From positions 637,587-671,557 of the forward strand of contig BFEA01000367.1 in NCBI GenBank assembly GCA_003427395.1: a DNA stretch of 33,971 nucleotides. The letters run 5' to 3'. The notes beneath the pieces were generated by a model. That model was not told the DNA's origin. It searched no databases and saw only the letters and a program-made list of their open reading frames with translations. Positions 1-9,250 of the stretch are shown one piece after another; position 1 is the first letter of the stretch; the number at the start of each line of letters is the position of its first letter. The position numbers and the translations under genes are program-made. Origin of the DNA: Chara braunii. Taxonomy: Eukaryota > Streptophyta > Charophyceae > Charales > Characeae.

Positions 1-860
1 GGATGGGCAAGCTTACCAGGGTGAAGCTGCAGAACACAGCGTGAGACTTCGAACGCCTTAGAAAGTTCGAGTCACAGAGGCAAACTGCCGCGCATATGGG
101 CCTGGGTATTGTGCAAAGTTGCCCACCCGGTATGGAGGGCAAACCGGGTAAAACAGGGTCCAGGCCCAGGCCCCAACGACGCGGTCCAGATTGCGAATTT
201 GCACACGGGCCTGACAGGGGCAAAACACAAAGAATTAGGCCCAAAAGGGCATTCCGCTTTACCCACACCTTTTAGGGGCACTTTGGCATATATCTCAACT
301 TATAGGGGTATTCTGCAAATTATCCCTTCAAAAATAGGCAACATACATGTTTACCATACTCGCAACTGCGCCGCGCACCGTACGGTACGGTGCGACACCT
401 GGCAGTACGCCGTACCTGTAGATTTTTGTTGTTGTTGTTGTCGATACAGAAACGTGCACGACCTAAGGAACAGATCCTGTTCAAGTACCGTTATACCAAT
501 TTTCCTTCTCCTGAAATAAATATTTGGGACATCACTCTCGACCATTAGGAGGTGACATTACTCTTCCCCACTACATAACATTTCTTTTCCATTCCAAACC
601 AATGTTTTGAACGGTGTCCAGGTGACCACTGATCCAGGCCTGGGAACCCTTTTTTTTTTTTCGGAGATCGATTTTCTGTGTGCGCCGTGCATGCCGTGCG
701 CTGCTGCATGGGTCCGCTGCGCTCGCACGATCGCCAATCTGACGAGCGCTTGCAAGTATAATACTTTTTTTCCTTTTTTGTTGTTGAAAAACGTAAGCTA
801 CATTCTTCTCTCAATTTCACCACTCACTACCTACCTACCACTACACCGAATTATAGGCAT
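1..860. other. Intergenic stretch without a recognisable gene
   Basis: I see no gene here. The interval holds a short GTT run near 427-440, a poly-T run near 651-661, and a near-perfect palindrome at 374-394 listed separately. Open frames on both strands are short and show no family motif. Confidence 0.5.
374..394. repeat. Perfect 21-bp palindrome
   Basis: CGCACCGTAC and GTACGGTGCG form 10-bp arms around a single central G. The arms are exact reverse complements. It could be a hairpin, the remnant of an inverted-repeat element, or chance. A related motif, GTACGCCGTACC, follows about 10 bases later. No function can be assigned. Confidence 0.6.
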
Positions 861-887
861 ATAAGGAACCCCGTAGCAGGCAGAACC

Positions 888-1162
888 GTGTTAACGAGAG
901 AACATGCGGGGGCTGTTCCCGACCTGCAGGTGGGCGATACCAGCCAGGGGACAGCCGGTAGCATCAGGGACCATGCCTCCCCTCAGGTCCCCTCCCCTAC
1001 GAATGTCAGCAGAGTCTGCCCAATGCCTATCAGGGGATCCAGTGGCCTATCTCTAGGTGGCAGGCGCCAAGCATGCCCAGGAAGGTACATGAGGCCGCGG
1101 GGATTGAACCCACGACCTCCTGAATGCCACTTGCGAGTCATACCAACTGAGCTGGGCCGCTG
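888..1162 (-). mobile_element. Probable tRNA-derived SINE, minus strand
   Basis: Read on the minus strand, 1160 down to 1093 resembles a tRNA. It has a box-A-like CAGCTCAGTTGG and a box-B-like GGTTCAATCC, and the T stem can pair (GTGGG with CCCGC). The 5' and 3' ends do not form a proper acceptor stem, so it is not an intact tRNA gene. GC-rich sequence follows the tRNA-like head down to about 888, as in a SINE body. SINEs of this type are transcribed by RNA polymerase III from the internal boxes and are mobilised by LINE proteins. I see no second copy in the window and the 3' limit is arbitrary. It could instead be a decayed tRNA pseudogene with unrelated flanking DNA. Confidence 0.45.
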
Positions 1163-1312
1163 GATACTTCACTTACAATACTACATACACAATAAAAGAA
1201 AGGACAATGTCAGCCATTCAGCAAGCACATGGTCCCTTGTACTTCAAGCTTCAAACATCAGTAACCTCCACGACGCATGTCTCAAAGCAATATTGAATGG
1301 CAGACCTAGCCT

Positions 1313-1380
1313 ATGTGGCTGAATGGTATGGTGCACACATGTAGCTGTTAGTGAACAGACCATGAGCTTGAATCCCGGCG
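1313..1380 (+). mobile_element. tRNA-like sequence, probable SINE head
   Basis: A box-A-like TGGCTGAATGG (1316-1326) and a box-B-like GCTTGAATCC (1366-1375) lie 39 bases apart, as in tRNA genes and tRNA-derived SINEs. The ends do not form an acceptor stem. It differs in sequence from the minus-strand tRNA-like element just upstream, so two different tRNA-derived sequences lie within 250 bases of each other. The 3' body, if any, cannot be delimited. Confidence 0.38.
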
Positions 1381-1389
1381 CTGGGTCCC

Positions 1390-2230
1390 TCTTGCAGGGA
1401 TAATGAGACATAGATAACGAAGATTCACAGCCAAGGGATGGGCCTCGCTCCACTACTCAACATTTGAAATGTATCCGGATTGGGGCCAGGTTCATATGGA
1501 CCGATCAAACACTGAATGTATTGGGAACATCGTCAGGTTTGGATACGTACAGAATGTTGTGCAGTGGAGTAAGGCGCCATTATTTTTATCACTCAATCTG
1601 TGCAAGTGGGACCTCACCCAAGATCGAATCAGAGAAAACAATAACTTGGAGGGTCAACCCCTTTAAAAGTAAAGTGAAACAAAATAATTTACAATTTAAA
1701 ATAAAAATAAACTTAATAAAGCATGGCAGGATGTGGCCACTCTTGCAGCGCAAGAATACTGCAAGAATGGTGTCCGAATTCACAGGCCATCGGTCACACT
1801 TCACATGTCTTTGTGCATGACCTCTCCAACACGTTCCCCGACATGTTTCAGTCCATGGGAAGACGCTATGCAAGTACCCGATTCATAGGAAGACGCTATG
1901 TAAGTATGACCCCCTTTTCGCTGACGTAGCGCAAGTATAGCATAATGCGGGTCATGATCTGTATTTATCCTGAAACATACCCAGAAAGAATATAGGTTTG
2001 TTCATTGTGCACTCAATCAGGGGAGGAAGGCAGGCAAGATGAGCCCCCTTCAGCTACCCACGGACCGGTATAGACCAGTGCAGCTGTAAATCAAACCACT
2101 GGTACCTCCGAGCCCCTTCCTGCGGATGCGAATTTCTGTTCTGCAAACTGGTGCAGGTGCTTCTTTTTTTATTTTCGCCTGCCGCCACCAGCCATTTCAG
2201 TCTGGCAGGTCGAGCCCCAAAGGACACAGC
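1390..2230. other. Intergenic stretch, no gene recognised
   Basis: AT-rich in the middle (about 1660-1725). A short direct duplication, GGAAGACGCTATG, occurs at about 1858 and again about 30 bases later. No protein motif, tRNA or clear repeat boundary was seen. Confidence 0.4.
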
Positions 2231-2233
2231 ACG

Positions 2234-2579
2234 TTAAACCACCCGTGCTTGGCCCATACGTCAGCCACGGTCACCTCACCGCGACTTCCAAAGGCCGTAA
2301 ACACGACGCTGGCCATCAATGAGAGTTATCAACGGCCTACCGGCCCCGAAAGTTGCAGCGCATATACAACAAGCGCCCGCGGCTGATGTACAACCGTGCA
2401 AAAAGACTGGCCGGACAAATATATTCGCCACAACTTTCAGGGTTCGGGGCAACCGGACCAAAACGGCTGGCGCTGCCGGCCAAAAAGAAACAAAATGCAC
2501 CCACGCCAGGTCTTTTTTTTCCTGGCATGCAGCACGCTTCGGGTCGGAAAAAACAGCCTCGAATGTAGTGGTGGTTTAA
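2234..2579. mobile_element. TTAA-flanked MITE, long copy A
   Basis: A 338-bp non-coding element (2238-2575) sits between two TTAA tetranucleotides (2234-2237 and 2576-2579). It begins ACCACCCGTGCTTGGCCC and ends in GGTGGT, the reverse complement of ACCACC. Related copies at 4.7, 7.2 and 32.6 kb share the terminal ACCACCAGTACTTGGCC-type sequence and the TTAA flank. TTAA target duplication is the hallmark of the piggyBac superfamily, so this is probably a non-autonomous piggyBac-like element. The superfamily call is inference, because no transposase is present. Its interior (about 2450-2560) resembles 32.79-32.92 kb. Confidence 0.7.
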
Positions 2580-2797
2580 CGGTCGCGCTCGTACAAAATG
2601 GCTGGGAAATGTACTGATGGTGTAGGGGCACACTCGCCCATAAGTGCAAGGCTAAGAACTCAGGGGCAGGCCCCACGGATGCTACGTTCATGCTCAGAAA
2701 GCATGAGCCTGGCTGTAATAGCACGTTATACTTTTGTTTTTGACAGCCTCAACATGGCACCAGTGGGGCCTTACCCCTACTACCGTCTTCAACGCTC

Positions 2798-2852
2798 GGT
2801 CACTATTGCTGTATCTAGACTAAAAGCTCCCCCAAATACAGCTATAATGACC
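2798..2852. repeat. Short inverted repeat of the TACAG type
   Basis: GGTCACTATTGCTGTAT (2798-2814) and ATACAGCTATAATGACC (2836-2852) are inverted copies, 15 of 17 positions pairing, around a 21-base spacer. The arm motif (ATACAG, TATAATGAC) recurs at about 3040-3057 and at about 31,546-31,560, so it belongs to a small dispersed family. It may be an extremely reduced MITE, with no superfamily assigned. Confidence 0.5.
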
Positions 2853-2983
2853 AGGCGTCCGATCTGGGTGAATGAAAACTGTAGTGCTGAGGCTCGATTT
2901 GTGGTGCACTCCATTCATGAGAAGACAATATGATAGGCAAGAATAGCTCCCTTTTTGCTCCCTTTTGCAACCCTACCGTGTTC

Positions 2984-3073
2984 ACCGGAATAGAACATAA
3001 GGTCATTATCACTCTACTATAGACGCAAAGTTGCCATAAATACAGTTATAATGACTGTACGTTCTATTCGGGA
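2984..3073. mobile_element. Short foldback element, probable MITE
   Basis: The left arm (about 2984-3012, core GAATAGAACATAAGGTCATT) is mirrored by the right arm (about 3045-3073), whose reverse complement has core GAATAGAACGTACAGTCATT. The spacer includes a stretch (3027-3043) also related to 2823-2840. The arms match strongly but not perfectly. No clear target duplication was found. Confidence 0.5.
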
Positions 3074-3145
3074 AGAGATGATAGAGCATGTATATATACA
3101 AGCGTGGCTGCGAATTAAGGACACCCTGGCCCACCTAGGAACTTG

Positions 3146-3257
3146 CTACTGTCTTCCCCCGAACATAACGCACCCTAAAAATGACTGTATACAAGCTATA
3201 TTTCCGGCCAGATACAGCCAAAAGTAAGGGTGCGTTGTGTTCGGGGGAAGACGGTAG
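3146..3257. mobile_element. 112-bp MITE with arms of about 30 bp
   Basis: The left arm, 3146-3175, starts CTACTGTCTTCCCCCGAAC. The right arm, about 3226-3257, reads CTACCGTCTTCCCCCGAAC on the opposite strand. Only about two mismatches separate the arms over 30 bases, so this is probably the youngest inverted-repeat element here. The interior is about 50 bases and non-coding. No convincing target duplication was found. Confidence 0.65.
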
Positions 3258-3350
3258 TGTTGTAGCCAGAAACATTGGTGTACATTGCCAAAACTGGCCA
3301 TCCAAGATTCTGGCAGCTTCCCGATCGGATTTTTCACTCATGTGTGCGAC

Positions 3351-3404
3351 AGATTGTCCTCTTTGAATGGAGCTAAAAAAAAAAAAAAAAGATTGTCCTC
3401 TTTG
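3351..3404 (+). mobile_element. Poly-A micro-insertion with 15-bp target duplication
   Basis: AGATTGTCCTCTTTG (3351-3365) is repeated exactly at 3390-3404. Between the copies lie AATGGAGCT and an uninterrupted A run ending at 3390; the last A is shared with the second repeat. A direct repeat of this length around a 3' poly-A tail is the classic product of target-primed reverse transcription by LINE machinery. Only about nine non-A bases were copied, an extreme 5' truncation. Replication slippage is a possible alternative but would not explain the tail. Confidence 0.7.
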
Positions 3405-4259
3405 GTGTCCATTCATGACTTCAAGACAAGTTAGAAATTCTCAAGTGAAACCTAAATCCCCAAGACAAGGTGGAAGGCTTGACATTTCGCACACACTCTG
3501 CAACCCGCTCCCAAGAAGTGGCAGTCGCATAAAGAGAGAAACAAGGGTCACACAAGACTGCGGAACAGGAACGCTTACTCTTTTCGGTCCTCTTTTTTTT
3601 TTCTGTTTTTGAAACTGTACATCGAGTTATTTGCAAATGGAGCCGAGGCCGGAGACCGCGCAATTCTACCCGCGCTGGGGTCATTACCGAGCTTCCACTC
3701 TTGCTGCAAACCAGGTCCAGCATCCCATTCATCGACGGCTTTCCAAACTTCGCAACAGTCCAAGAGAGTGTCCGAAGATATTAAATTTTTTACCTATCAC
3801 TACTCAATATCGTAGATGAAAATACAAGAATTGTGGGGAATTGAACAATCCAAATATCAGTCACCCCTACTCCGATCGTCAACAGGGAGCACTGTTCCAA
3901 TCTCAGTCATCAAAGCAAGCTGCCCTGTGTCTATCCCCAAAAAGATCCTCAGGGTTCTTGTTTCCTGTCAGCAATCGGTTGCTCAATCTCGTCTCTGGTC
4001 ATCAAAAGAGGTTTCCTTAACCCTTTAAGCAGTGATTTAGCTGATTTTGTTCCCAATTTGAAGAACAACATTTGATATTGCCCCAGAGGTTACCAAATCA
4101 GCCAGTGCACCATATCTATCTAACCCACTTCCACTTCATCGTTGCTTCAACCGGAAAGCGGCTCTAACTCCACCCAGCATTTAACAAGGAGAAGGACCAA
4201 CTCAGTCAATCCCTGCCACTGCTACTTCCCCAGATCTCACTAAGCCCTTGGTGCAAACA
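3405..4259. other. Intergenic stretch, no gene recognised
   Basis: The interval contains poly-T near 3592-3601 and short frames without family motifs. The part just before 4260 may include decayed LINE sequence continuous with the remnant downstream, but I cannot align it by eye. Confidence 0.35.
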
Positions 4260-5900
4260 AGAACATATCTCAATTATGAATTTCCGGTATCCCTGAGGTA
4301 TCCCAATTGCTTTAGTGTCTGCAGATGACCTAACAGTCATGATGGAGGCATCTGCAGGTAATATGGAAGAAATCAATCAGCTAATGGATAAGTTTTCCCA
4401 AGTCTCAGACATAAGGTAAACTAGGGGACTCAAACCCAAGGATGGTGGATTCAGTCTAACGGGGTCAGACCACCTGAACAACCAAGGGTTAGAGGGAAGC
4501 CCTTGGAAGCACCTATGCGAACCTTAGGGATGTCTTTAACTGCACAGGGTAGACCAGCAGTTACTGATGAATGGGCCATTGACCCAATGATTGAATAGAG
4601 AAACAAACATTCTTCAATCTTTGGCAGGGGTCTTTTAATACTAGCATCTATTTGGTACAAATCAGCAATCTGGACCTTTGAGAAAAATATGCTTCCAAAA
4701 CAGTTAAACTGCCAGAACACAGCCCCAGCCTTGCTGAAAAGGAACTCGTCGCCTATCCAGAAAAGTTGGCGCCGACGCGCCGTTGATAAAAGAAATGGGT
4801 GGCCAGTGTCGCTTTTCGGCCTCTGACAAGGCCAATGTGAGACGTGTACTGGTGGTTTAAGAGACGACTTACTGCATTTCTTTGGAGAGGGGACCATGAA
4901 AGTCCCCATGTTATCCCACGGGTAGCATGGAACAGTTTGATTCAACCCAAAACGAGGGGAGGTCTGGGAGTTCTTGATCCAACTACACAATGCCAAGTGT
5001 CGTCCTTACCATGGGTAAGACGTCTAATATTAACCACCGAACTACCTTGGTATAACTTAGCATTGAAACAGATAGGAGGTTAGATCCCCTGACAAAGGAG
5101 GAGATGCACCCACTATCAAGGGAAGAGGATAGATTTTGGATAATACCGAGAGCGCACTGTCATCCACAAGACAGAGGGGAGAGGGGAGCGGTCAGGCGGG
5201 ATCTTCTACTAGATGATTTCTGGGTCTCACTATTGAAGATCTGGCGAGAGCTACCCCTTATGGATAACAAAATTTGATGGAGGTGTCTATAATTTTTTAT
5301 TTTTTTTTGGGAAAAGTGAGGAGTCCGATTATCATGAAAATATCCATGAGGCCAGGAATTCCTCACAAACAACCAGTCTATAATAGTTCCTCAACGCCAT
5401 GGTCTACCTGGGTTAAAAATGGTATCACAAGGGTTAAGGACATTTGAGATACATCCACGAAGGATTGGAAGTCAGTCAATCAACCAAAGTCATCAGTGAG
5501 ATATGCTCATAATCTAAATCAGAATTTGGACCAGGGGCTTCTCTCATTACCCCTCCTACCAGGCGAAGGCTGGCCTTTTCCTTAAAAAAAAAACAAAAAC
5601 CAAAAAAAAAGGACCGGATCATCATTTTCTCCATACCCTTGGACTGGATCAAAGGTTTGTGGAAGGGGCCAGTGCTGATGGAAGCAGATTGGCTAATGGG
5701 TCTGAGACCAGATGGAACAAAGTCTATTGGGAATATAGTCTTTATTGAAGTGGAAAGAGGCATGGTCGGGAAAGAGGCATGGTCAACCTCTTTAGAGTCT
5801 AGACTGAATAGAAACCATACATTTTCCAGAGTGCAGCCCGACCATATGGAATATGGCCTAAACAGCACAGATCAAAGTTGGAGGATATTTTTTCCCGATT
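4260..5900 (+). pseudogene. LINE ORF2 remnant: reverse transcriptase to C-terminal part
   Basis: This is a decayed reverse transcriptase of the same family as the LINE at 24.5-28.9 kb. Bases 4321-4415 align with 26,720-26,815 and include the catalytic Ala-Asp-Asp codons at 4321-4329. The segment at 4460-4540 matches 26,865-26,940, 4650-4690 matches 27,080-27,120, and 4861-5000 matches the thumb region near 27,130-27,270 (a conserved FLWRG motif). Bases 5400-5450 match 27,640-27,700, and 5620-5760 resemble 27,795-27,900. The upstream endonuclease and palm motifs are missing, so the copy is 5' truncated. It has many stops and frameshifts and is interrupted by a MITE at 4704-4860. It encodes no working protein. 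Confidence 0.75.
4704..4860. mobile_element. TTAA-flanked MITE copy C, inserted in the LINE remnant
   Basis: A 149-bp insert (4708-4856) lies between TTAA at 4704-4707 and at 4857-4860. The left end reads ACTGCCAGAACAC and the right end, on the opposite strand, ACCACCAGTACAC. LINE homology stops at the first TTAA and resumes right after the second, so the insertion point is defined by comparison with the other LINE copy. This gives independent support that TTAA is the target site of the family. Confidence 0.72.
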
Positions 5901-6700
5901 TTCCAATCCCGGAATTACCGTTGGATCACGCGGTTAACGGAGGACAAAAAATTCACTGTTTTCGCCAACAGTTTCGGCGCAAAATTCACCGTAAAAATAA
6001 AAAACAAATGGGCCCCTAGTGCAAACCAAAAAAAAACGAACAGGCCAAAGTAAACGGAAAAAAAAAACAACGAAAACGTTATAAATTCTAGGCTACCAGC
6101 CGGGCCGCCCGGGTCCCCGGTGGCCAGCCCGTGCAAGGANAAGGGAAAGTCCCAGCAAAAAAAAAAAAAAAAAAAAAANAAAACCGAAAAAACCCCTATG
6201 TTATGCAGAAAAATAAACTGAAAACCTTTTGCGTCAGGGTCACATCGAAATTCCTTACCAAATTTAAAATATAAAATAAAACTTTAAAATAATTATTTAT
6301 TCTTAGTTTTTAATTTTTTTTTGGCCCGGCCGGGCAAGTGACCCCGGGTCACTCTGGTAGCCTAGTATAAATTTATAAAACCCTAACACAAAAGCACTCT
6401 CCGAGTTAAAATGAAGCGTTCAACGAATCCAACCAAATGCCAACTCTTTCATTAATGATCCAAACACGCCAAAACCAATAACATATCACACACAACGAAA
6501 AACAAGAAAAAAAAAGCAAAAAATGAGGGCAATATGACAGTTTCAGTGCAAAATTCGGCAAAAAAAACACCCCTGGTTAAGACTCGCCCTAGCCTGGTGC
6601 CGATCATGACTCGCTACCTTTCCCAGTCGTAGAATTTGAGAAACTATAGAACATATTTTCTTGCACATGTCCGGGTTCGGTTTTAACAAGGTGAAGGTGG
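5900..6700. other. A-rich insertion interrupting the LINE remnant
   Basis: LINE similarity fades at about 5,900 and reappears at about 6,780. The interval between is A-rich, with many runs of six to ten A and two unresolved bases (6140 and 6179) in or near a long A run. It contains the hAT-like MITE at 6080-6373. No coding motif is visible and the ends of the outer insertion could not be found. Confidence 0.45.
6080..6373. mobile_element. hAT-like MITE with 8-bp target duplication
   Basis: The element at 6088-6365 (278 bp) starts CTAGGCTACCAG and ends CTGGTAGCCTAG, exact 12-bp terminal inverted repeats. GC-rich, partly matching sequence follows inward (CCGGGCC and CCCGGG blocks). It is bounded by identical 8-bp direct repeats TATAAATT at 6080-6087 and 6366-6373. 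Eight-base target duplications and short inverted termini are the signature of the hAT superfamily. No transposase is encoded and the centre is mostly poly-A and AT-rich, so it is a non-autonomous copy. Two ambiguous bases lie inside. Confidence 0.75.
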
Positions 6701-6779
6701 GACTGCATTTGGAAACAACCGACTGGTATGGATTGGCCCTGGGACAGGAGAGCTAGCTTGTTAGGACTTTATACTTACA

Positions 6780-7110
6780 ACAGAATTTGTTCGCAAAACA
6801 ATTATGCAGGGCTCCTGGCACAAGAGCTGTGTACTAAAAATGGAAGGGGTAAGGATGGAAGGAAAGAAAGTCATGGAAATAATTAAGCAATTTATGCAAA
6901 TAGAGGTAAGGGCTCAGTGGACAAATATCATGTCTAATCGATAGCTATGCAACAGAAACAAGACAACAAACAATTCAGAAATTCCAAACAGACTGGCTGA
7001 GAGGTGGAGACAGGGAAGGGATAGGACAGGTATTATGGCTGGGGGGTGAGAGTGCAGCCGCCCTATATGGAAAATATTATCATCCCATCATTTTTTAATT
7101 GGATGGATTT
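6780..7110 (+). pseudogene. 3' end of the LINE remnant, tentative
   Basis: The stretch ending in GGTATTATGG (near 7030) resembles 28,600-28,860 of the longer LINE, which also has GGTATTATGG after a glycine-rich GR..G segment. The match is weak but colinear with the remnant upstream, so the two pieces probably represent one LINE split by the A-rich insertion. No poly-A tail or target duplication was recognised. Confidence 0.4.
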
Positions 7111-7209
7111 GCCTCAAGGTCTCCAGCTCATACCAGTGGAAGAACTTCCTGATATGTTTCCTCGTTCAGCAATGGCGCTGATTGATCTTCAATGGTTTGC
7201 TCATTATAG

Positions 7210-7420
7210 TTAAAAACCACCAGTACTTGGCCCATCTATCGATGCCGAGCCTGGAATGCCCCTGCTCACCGATTTTTGCCGAAGCGCCGGGGTACCGTTT
7301 CAAACGTTTTTTGGCTGGCGCTTCCAGCCATTGTGGTCCGGTACCCCAAAGCCCTAAGGGCGTGGCGCGTTCACGGGTAAGCGCCGCGGCCGATAGTTGG
7401 GCCAAGTACTAGTGGTTTAA
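7210..7420. mobile_element. TTAA-flanked MITE copy B
   Basis: A 203-bp element (7214-7416) lies between TTAA at 7210-7213 and 7417-7420. The left end holds ACCACCAGTACTTGGCCC and the right end holds GGGCCAAGTACTAGTGGT, its near-perfect reverse complement. Pairing continues inward through the CTATCG/CGATAG segment for about 35 bases in total. The interior is GC-rich and non-coding. It is shorter than copy A, consistent with an internal deletion derivative. Confidence 0.75.
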
Positions 7421-8168
7421 CCTCAGTTATAGCTTAATTATACTTCAGATCGATAATCAGCTAGCTAGGAGTAATAGAACTGGCGGCCACGTATGGCTGA
7501 AGAGGCTGATTTCTGTCGTTTTCATGACCCTGTTTTCATTAAGGGACGCTGGACCTGGTTTCAAGCAGGTGCAGCTTCCCACCAATAGACTAGAGTCATC
7601 TGTAGGGGTGTCCACATAGTGCTTCTCTTATCACTCTCGGTGGAATCTCCTTACGATTTTGCCTTAAAAAAGACAAAGAAGGCCTCAAGCTCCTGTCAGC
7701 AACAGGTTACAGGGGGCATGCCAGCCTCCCGACCACTGTCCAGCATTTGTTATGGCCTCAGCCATCATCAGGCCACTGAAAGTGACAGCCAAGAAGCCAC
7801 TTTCTCAGATCTTTCTACCTGGCCTCAAGCTCTTGCTGGCAACAAGTTACAGGGAGGCGCCCCCCCCCCTTCCTCCTTCAACCAGGAGCTACACACTTCA
7901 AACTGAGGGCTACCGATATGCTTAAAGAAAGCCTCAGTGATATAAATAAGTGGATAGAAAGACGAGAAGAAGGAATCCTGTTGACATCAACGAGATGTTC
8001 AGCAAGCTCCCCCACGACGCCATTAAAGAGGTGTTTTTTTTTTCTTTTCTTTTTATATGACAACAGCCCTGGAAATAGCTTGAGGTGCTGGTACGAGCAC
8101 ACGCCTCAAGCTTTCCCGGGCAGGCTCGATCTATTGGTGGGGAGCTGCACCTGCTGGGAAATGGGCCC
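7421..8168. other. Intergenic stretch with a weak duplication
   Basis: GGCCTCAAGCTC starts at 7681 and again at 7821, each followed by a similar CAACA-GTTACAGGG segment, indicating a diverged duplication about 140 bases apart. A C run occurs at 7861-7869 and a T/C run near 8033-8053. No gene was recognised. Confidence 0.4.
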
Positions 8169-8236
8169 AGCGTCCCCTTTTACAGATGAAAAAACAATGT
8201 TAAGCGTCCCCTTTTACAGATGAAAAAACAATGTTA
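8169..8236. repeat. Two-copy tandem duplication, 34-bp unit
   Basis: A 34-base unit beginning AGCGTCCCCTTTTACAGATG occurs at 8169-8202 and again at 8203-8236 without a visible mismatch. The identity implies a recent event. Confidence 0.85.
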
Positions 8237-8239
8237 GAG

Positions 8240-8798
8240 AGTTCAAATGGAGACTGGAATGGGGAGTGTGATACATGAATATGCTAGCTACTTCCCCTGC
8301 TGTTCGTGTGAGTGCTGGATACTGAGTAGTAGTGATGGTGGTTGCGTTCATCCTCCTCCCATTGAGTCCTTTAACCCCTAAACCCTTGAAGCGTTAAACC
8401 CTAATAACTCTCTTCAGCCAGTGTATCCCAACTTCTGATGGACCTGTTCCCCTGAGCTACTTTGAGAAGAAGAACAAGAACGGAGTGTACATCAAGAGAA
8501 GGGGAAAGGGGGCAACTTTCCTCAACAAGGGTAATGATGAAAATGGCTGTGGGTTGAGTTTGAGACTATTCGGAAAATGGTATGCTTTGAACTTGAAATT
8601 CTATCTGATGGCGGCTGGCAGACTACTTCAGCAAATAGATAGCATACCCATGAGAAAAAAAGTAGCAGCCCGCCACTGGCCTGCATTTGGTGTTCCTTTT
8701 GTGAGGCCAAGTTTCCTCGGAGCATAGGAGAGCGGCTCGGGCCAGCATTCTGTTTGGAGGGCGCTTGACACACGCTCGGGGAAATCACGGCGCTAGGG
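8240..8798. other. Intergenic stretch, no gene recognised
   Basis: Short frames only. Telomere-like fragments (AAACCCTTGAAG, TAAACCCTAATAA) near 8375-8405 are isolated and not in an array. Nothing else stands out. Confidence 0.4.
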
Positions 8799-9250
8799 CA
8801 TGCCACGTCACGGGCTGATGTGGGTTCTTGCCCTGAGTTGCGGAATCGTCTTCCGCTACTTCCACGTCCAACTACTCCATAGCCATTACTCATTGAGTCT
8901 TTGTGGCTGCATGAATTTGACGTCTTTGTGGCTGCATGAATTTGACGCCGATTGACCTCGGTGGAGAGAAGTGGAGAATGCCCTGTGTTGACCAACGTGT
9001 GGTGATAGTTGCTCTGACGAATATAAGTGCATTGACACGACTTCGTATGACTGTCGAAGACAACTATTCTCACATCTCTGCTGCGTCACGGGATGACGTG
9101 GCTTTTATTCCGAGATGCAAAATTGTCCTTCGCGACTTCCACGTCAAAATACTCCACAGCCATTACTCTACGACTTTTTGTGGCTGCACAAAGTCGACCC
9201 AGGTTGACTTCGGTGGAGAGAAGTGGAGAATGCCTTGCAACGACCATAGG
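8799..9250. repeat. Diverged tandem duplication, about 276-bp spacing
   Basis: The block at about 8807-9000 (CGTCACGGG, then CTTCCACGTC, then CATAGCCATTACTC, then GGTGGAGAGAAGTGGAGAAT) recurs in the same order and orientation at about 9084-9235. Landmarks are spaced roughly 276 bases in the first part and less later, because of the extra 25-bp duplication at 8897-8946. The sequence is diverged and non-coding. Confidence 0.65.
8897..8946. repeat. Two-copy tandem duplication, 25-bp unit
   Basis: A 25-base unit starting GTCTTTGTGGCTGCATGAAT is present at 8897-8921 and 8922-8946 with no mismatch. It lies inside the first half of the larger duplication and is absent from the second half, so it is younger. 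Confidence 0.85.

Noticed and set aside
6130-6190. Poly-A with ambiguous bases as a retroposon tail
   Set aside because: It lies inside the hAT-like MITE and is not followed by a target duplication; the ambiguous bases suggest unresolved homopolymer sequence.
8375-8405. Telomere-like repeats
   Set aside because: Only isolated AAACCCT-type words occur, without a tandem array; the same is true near 6,380.
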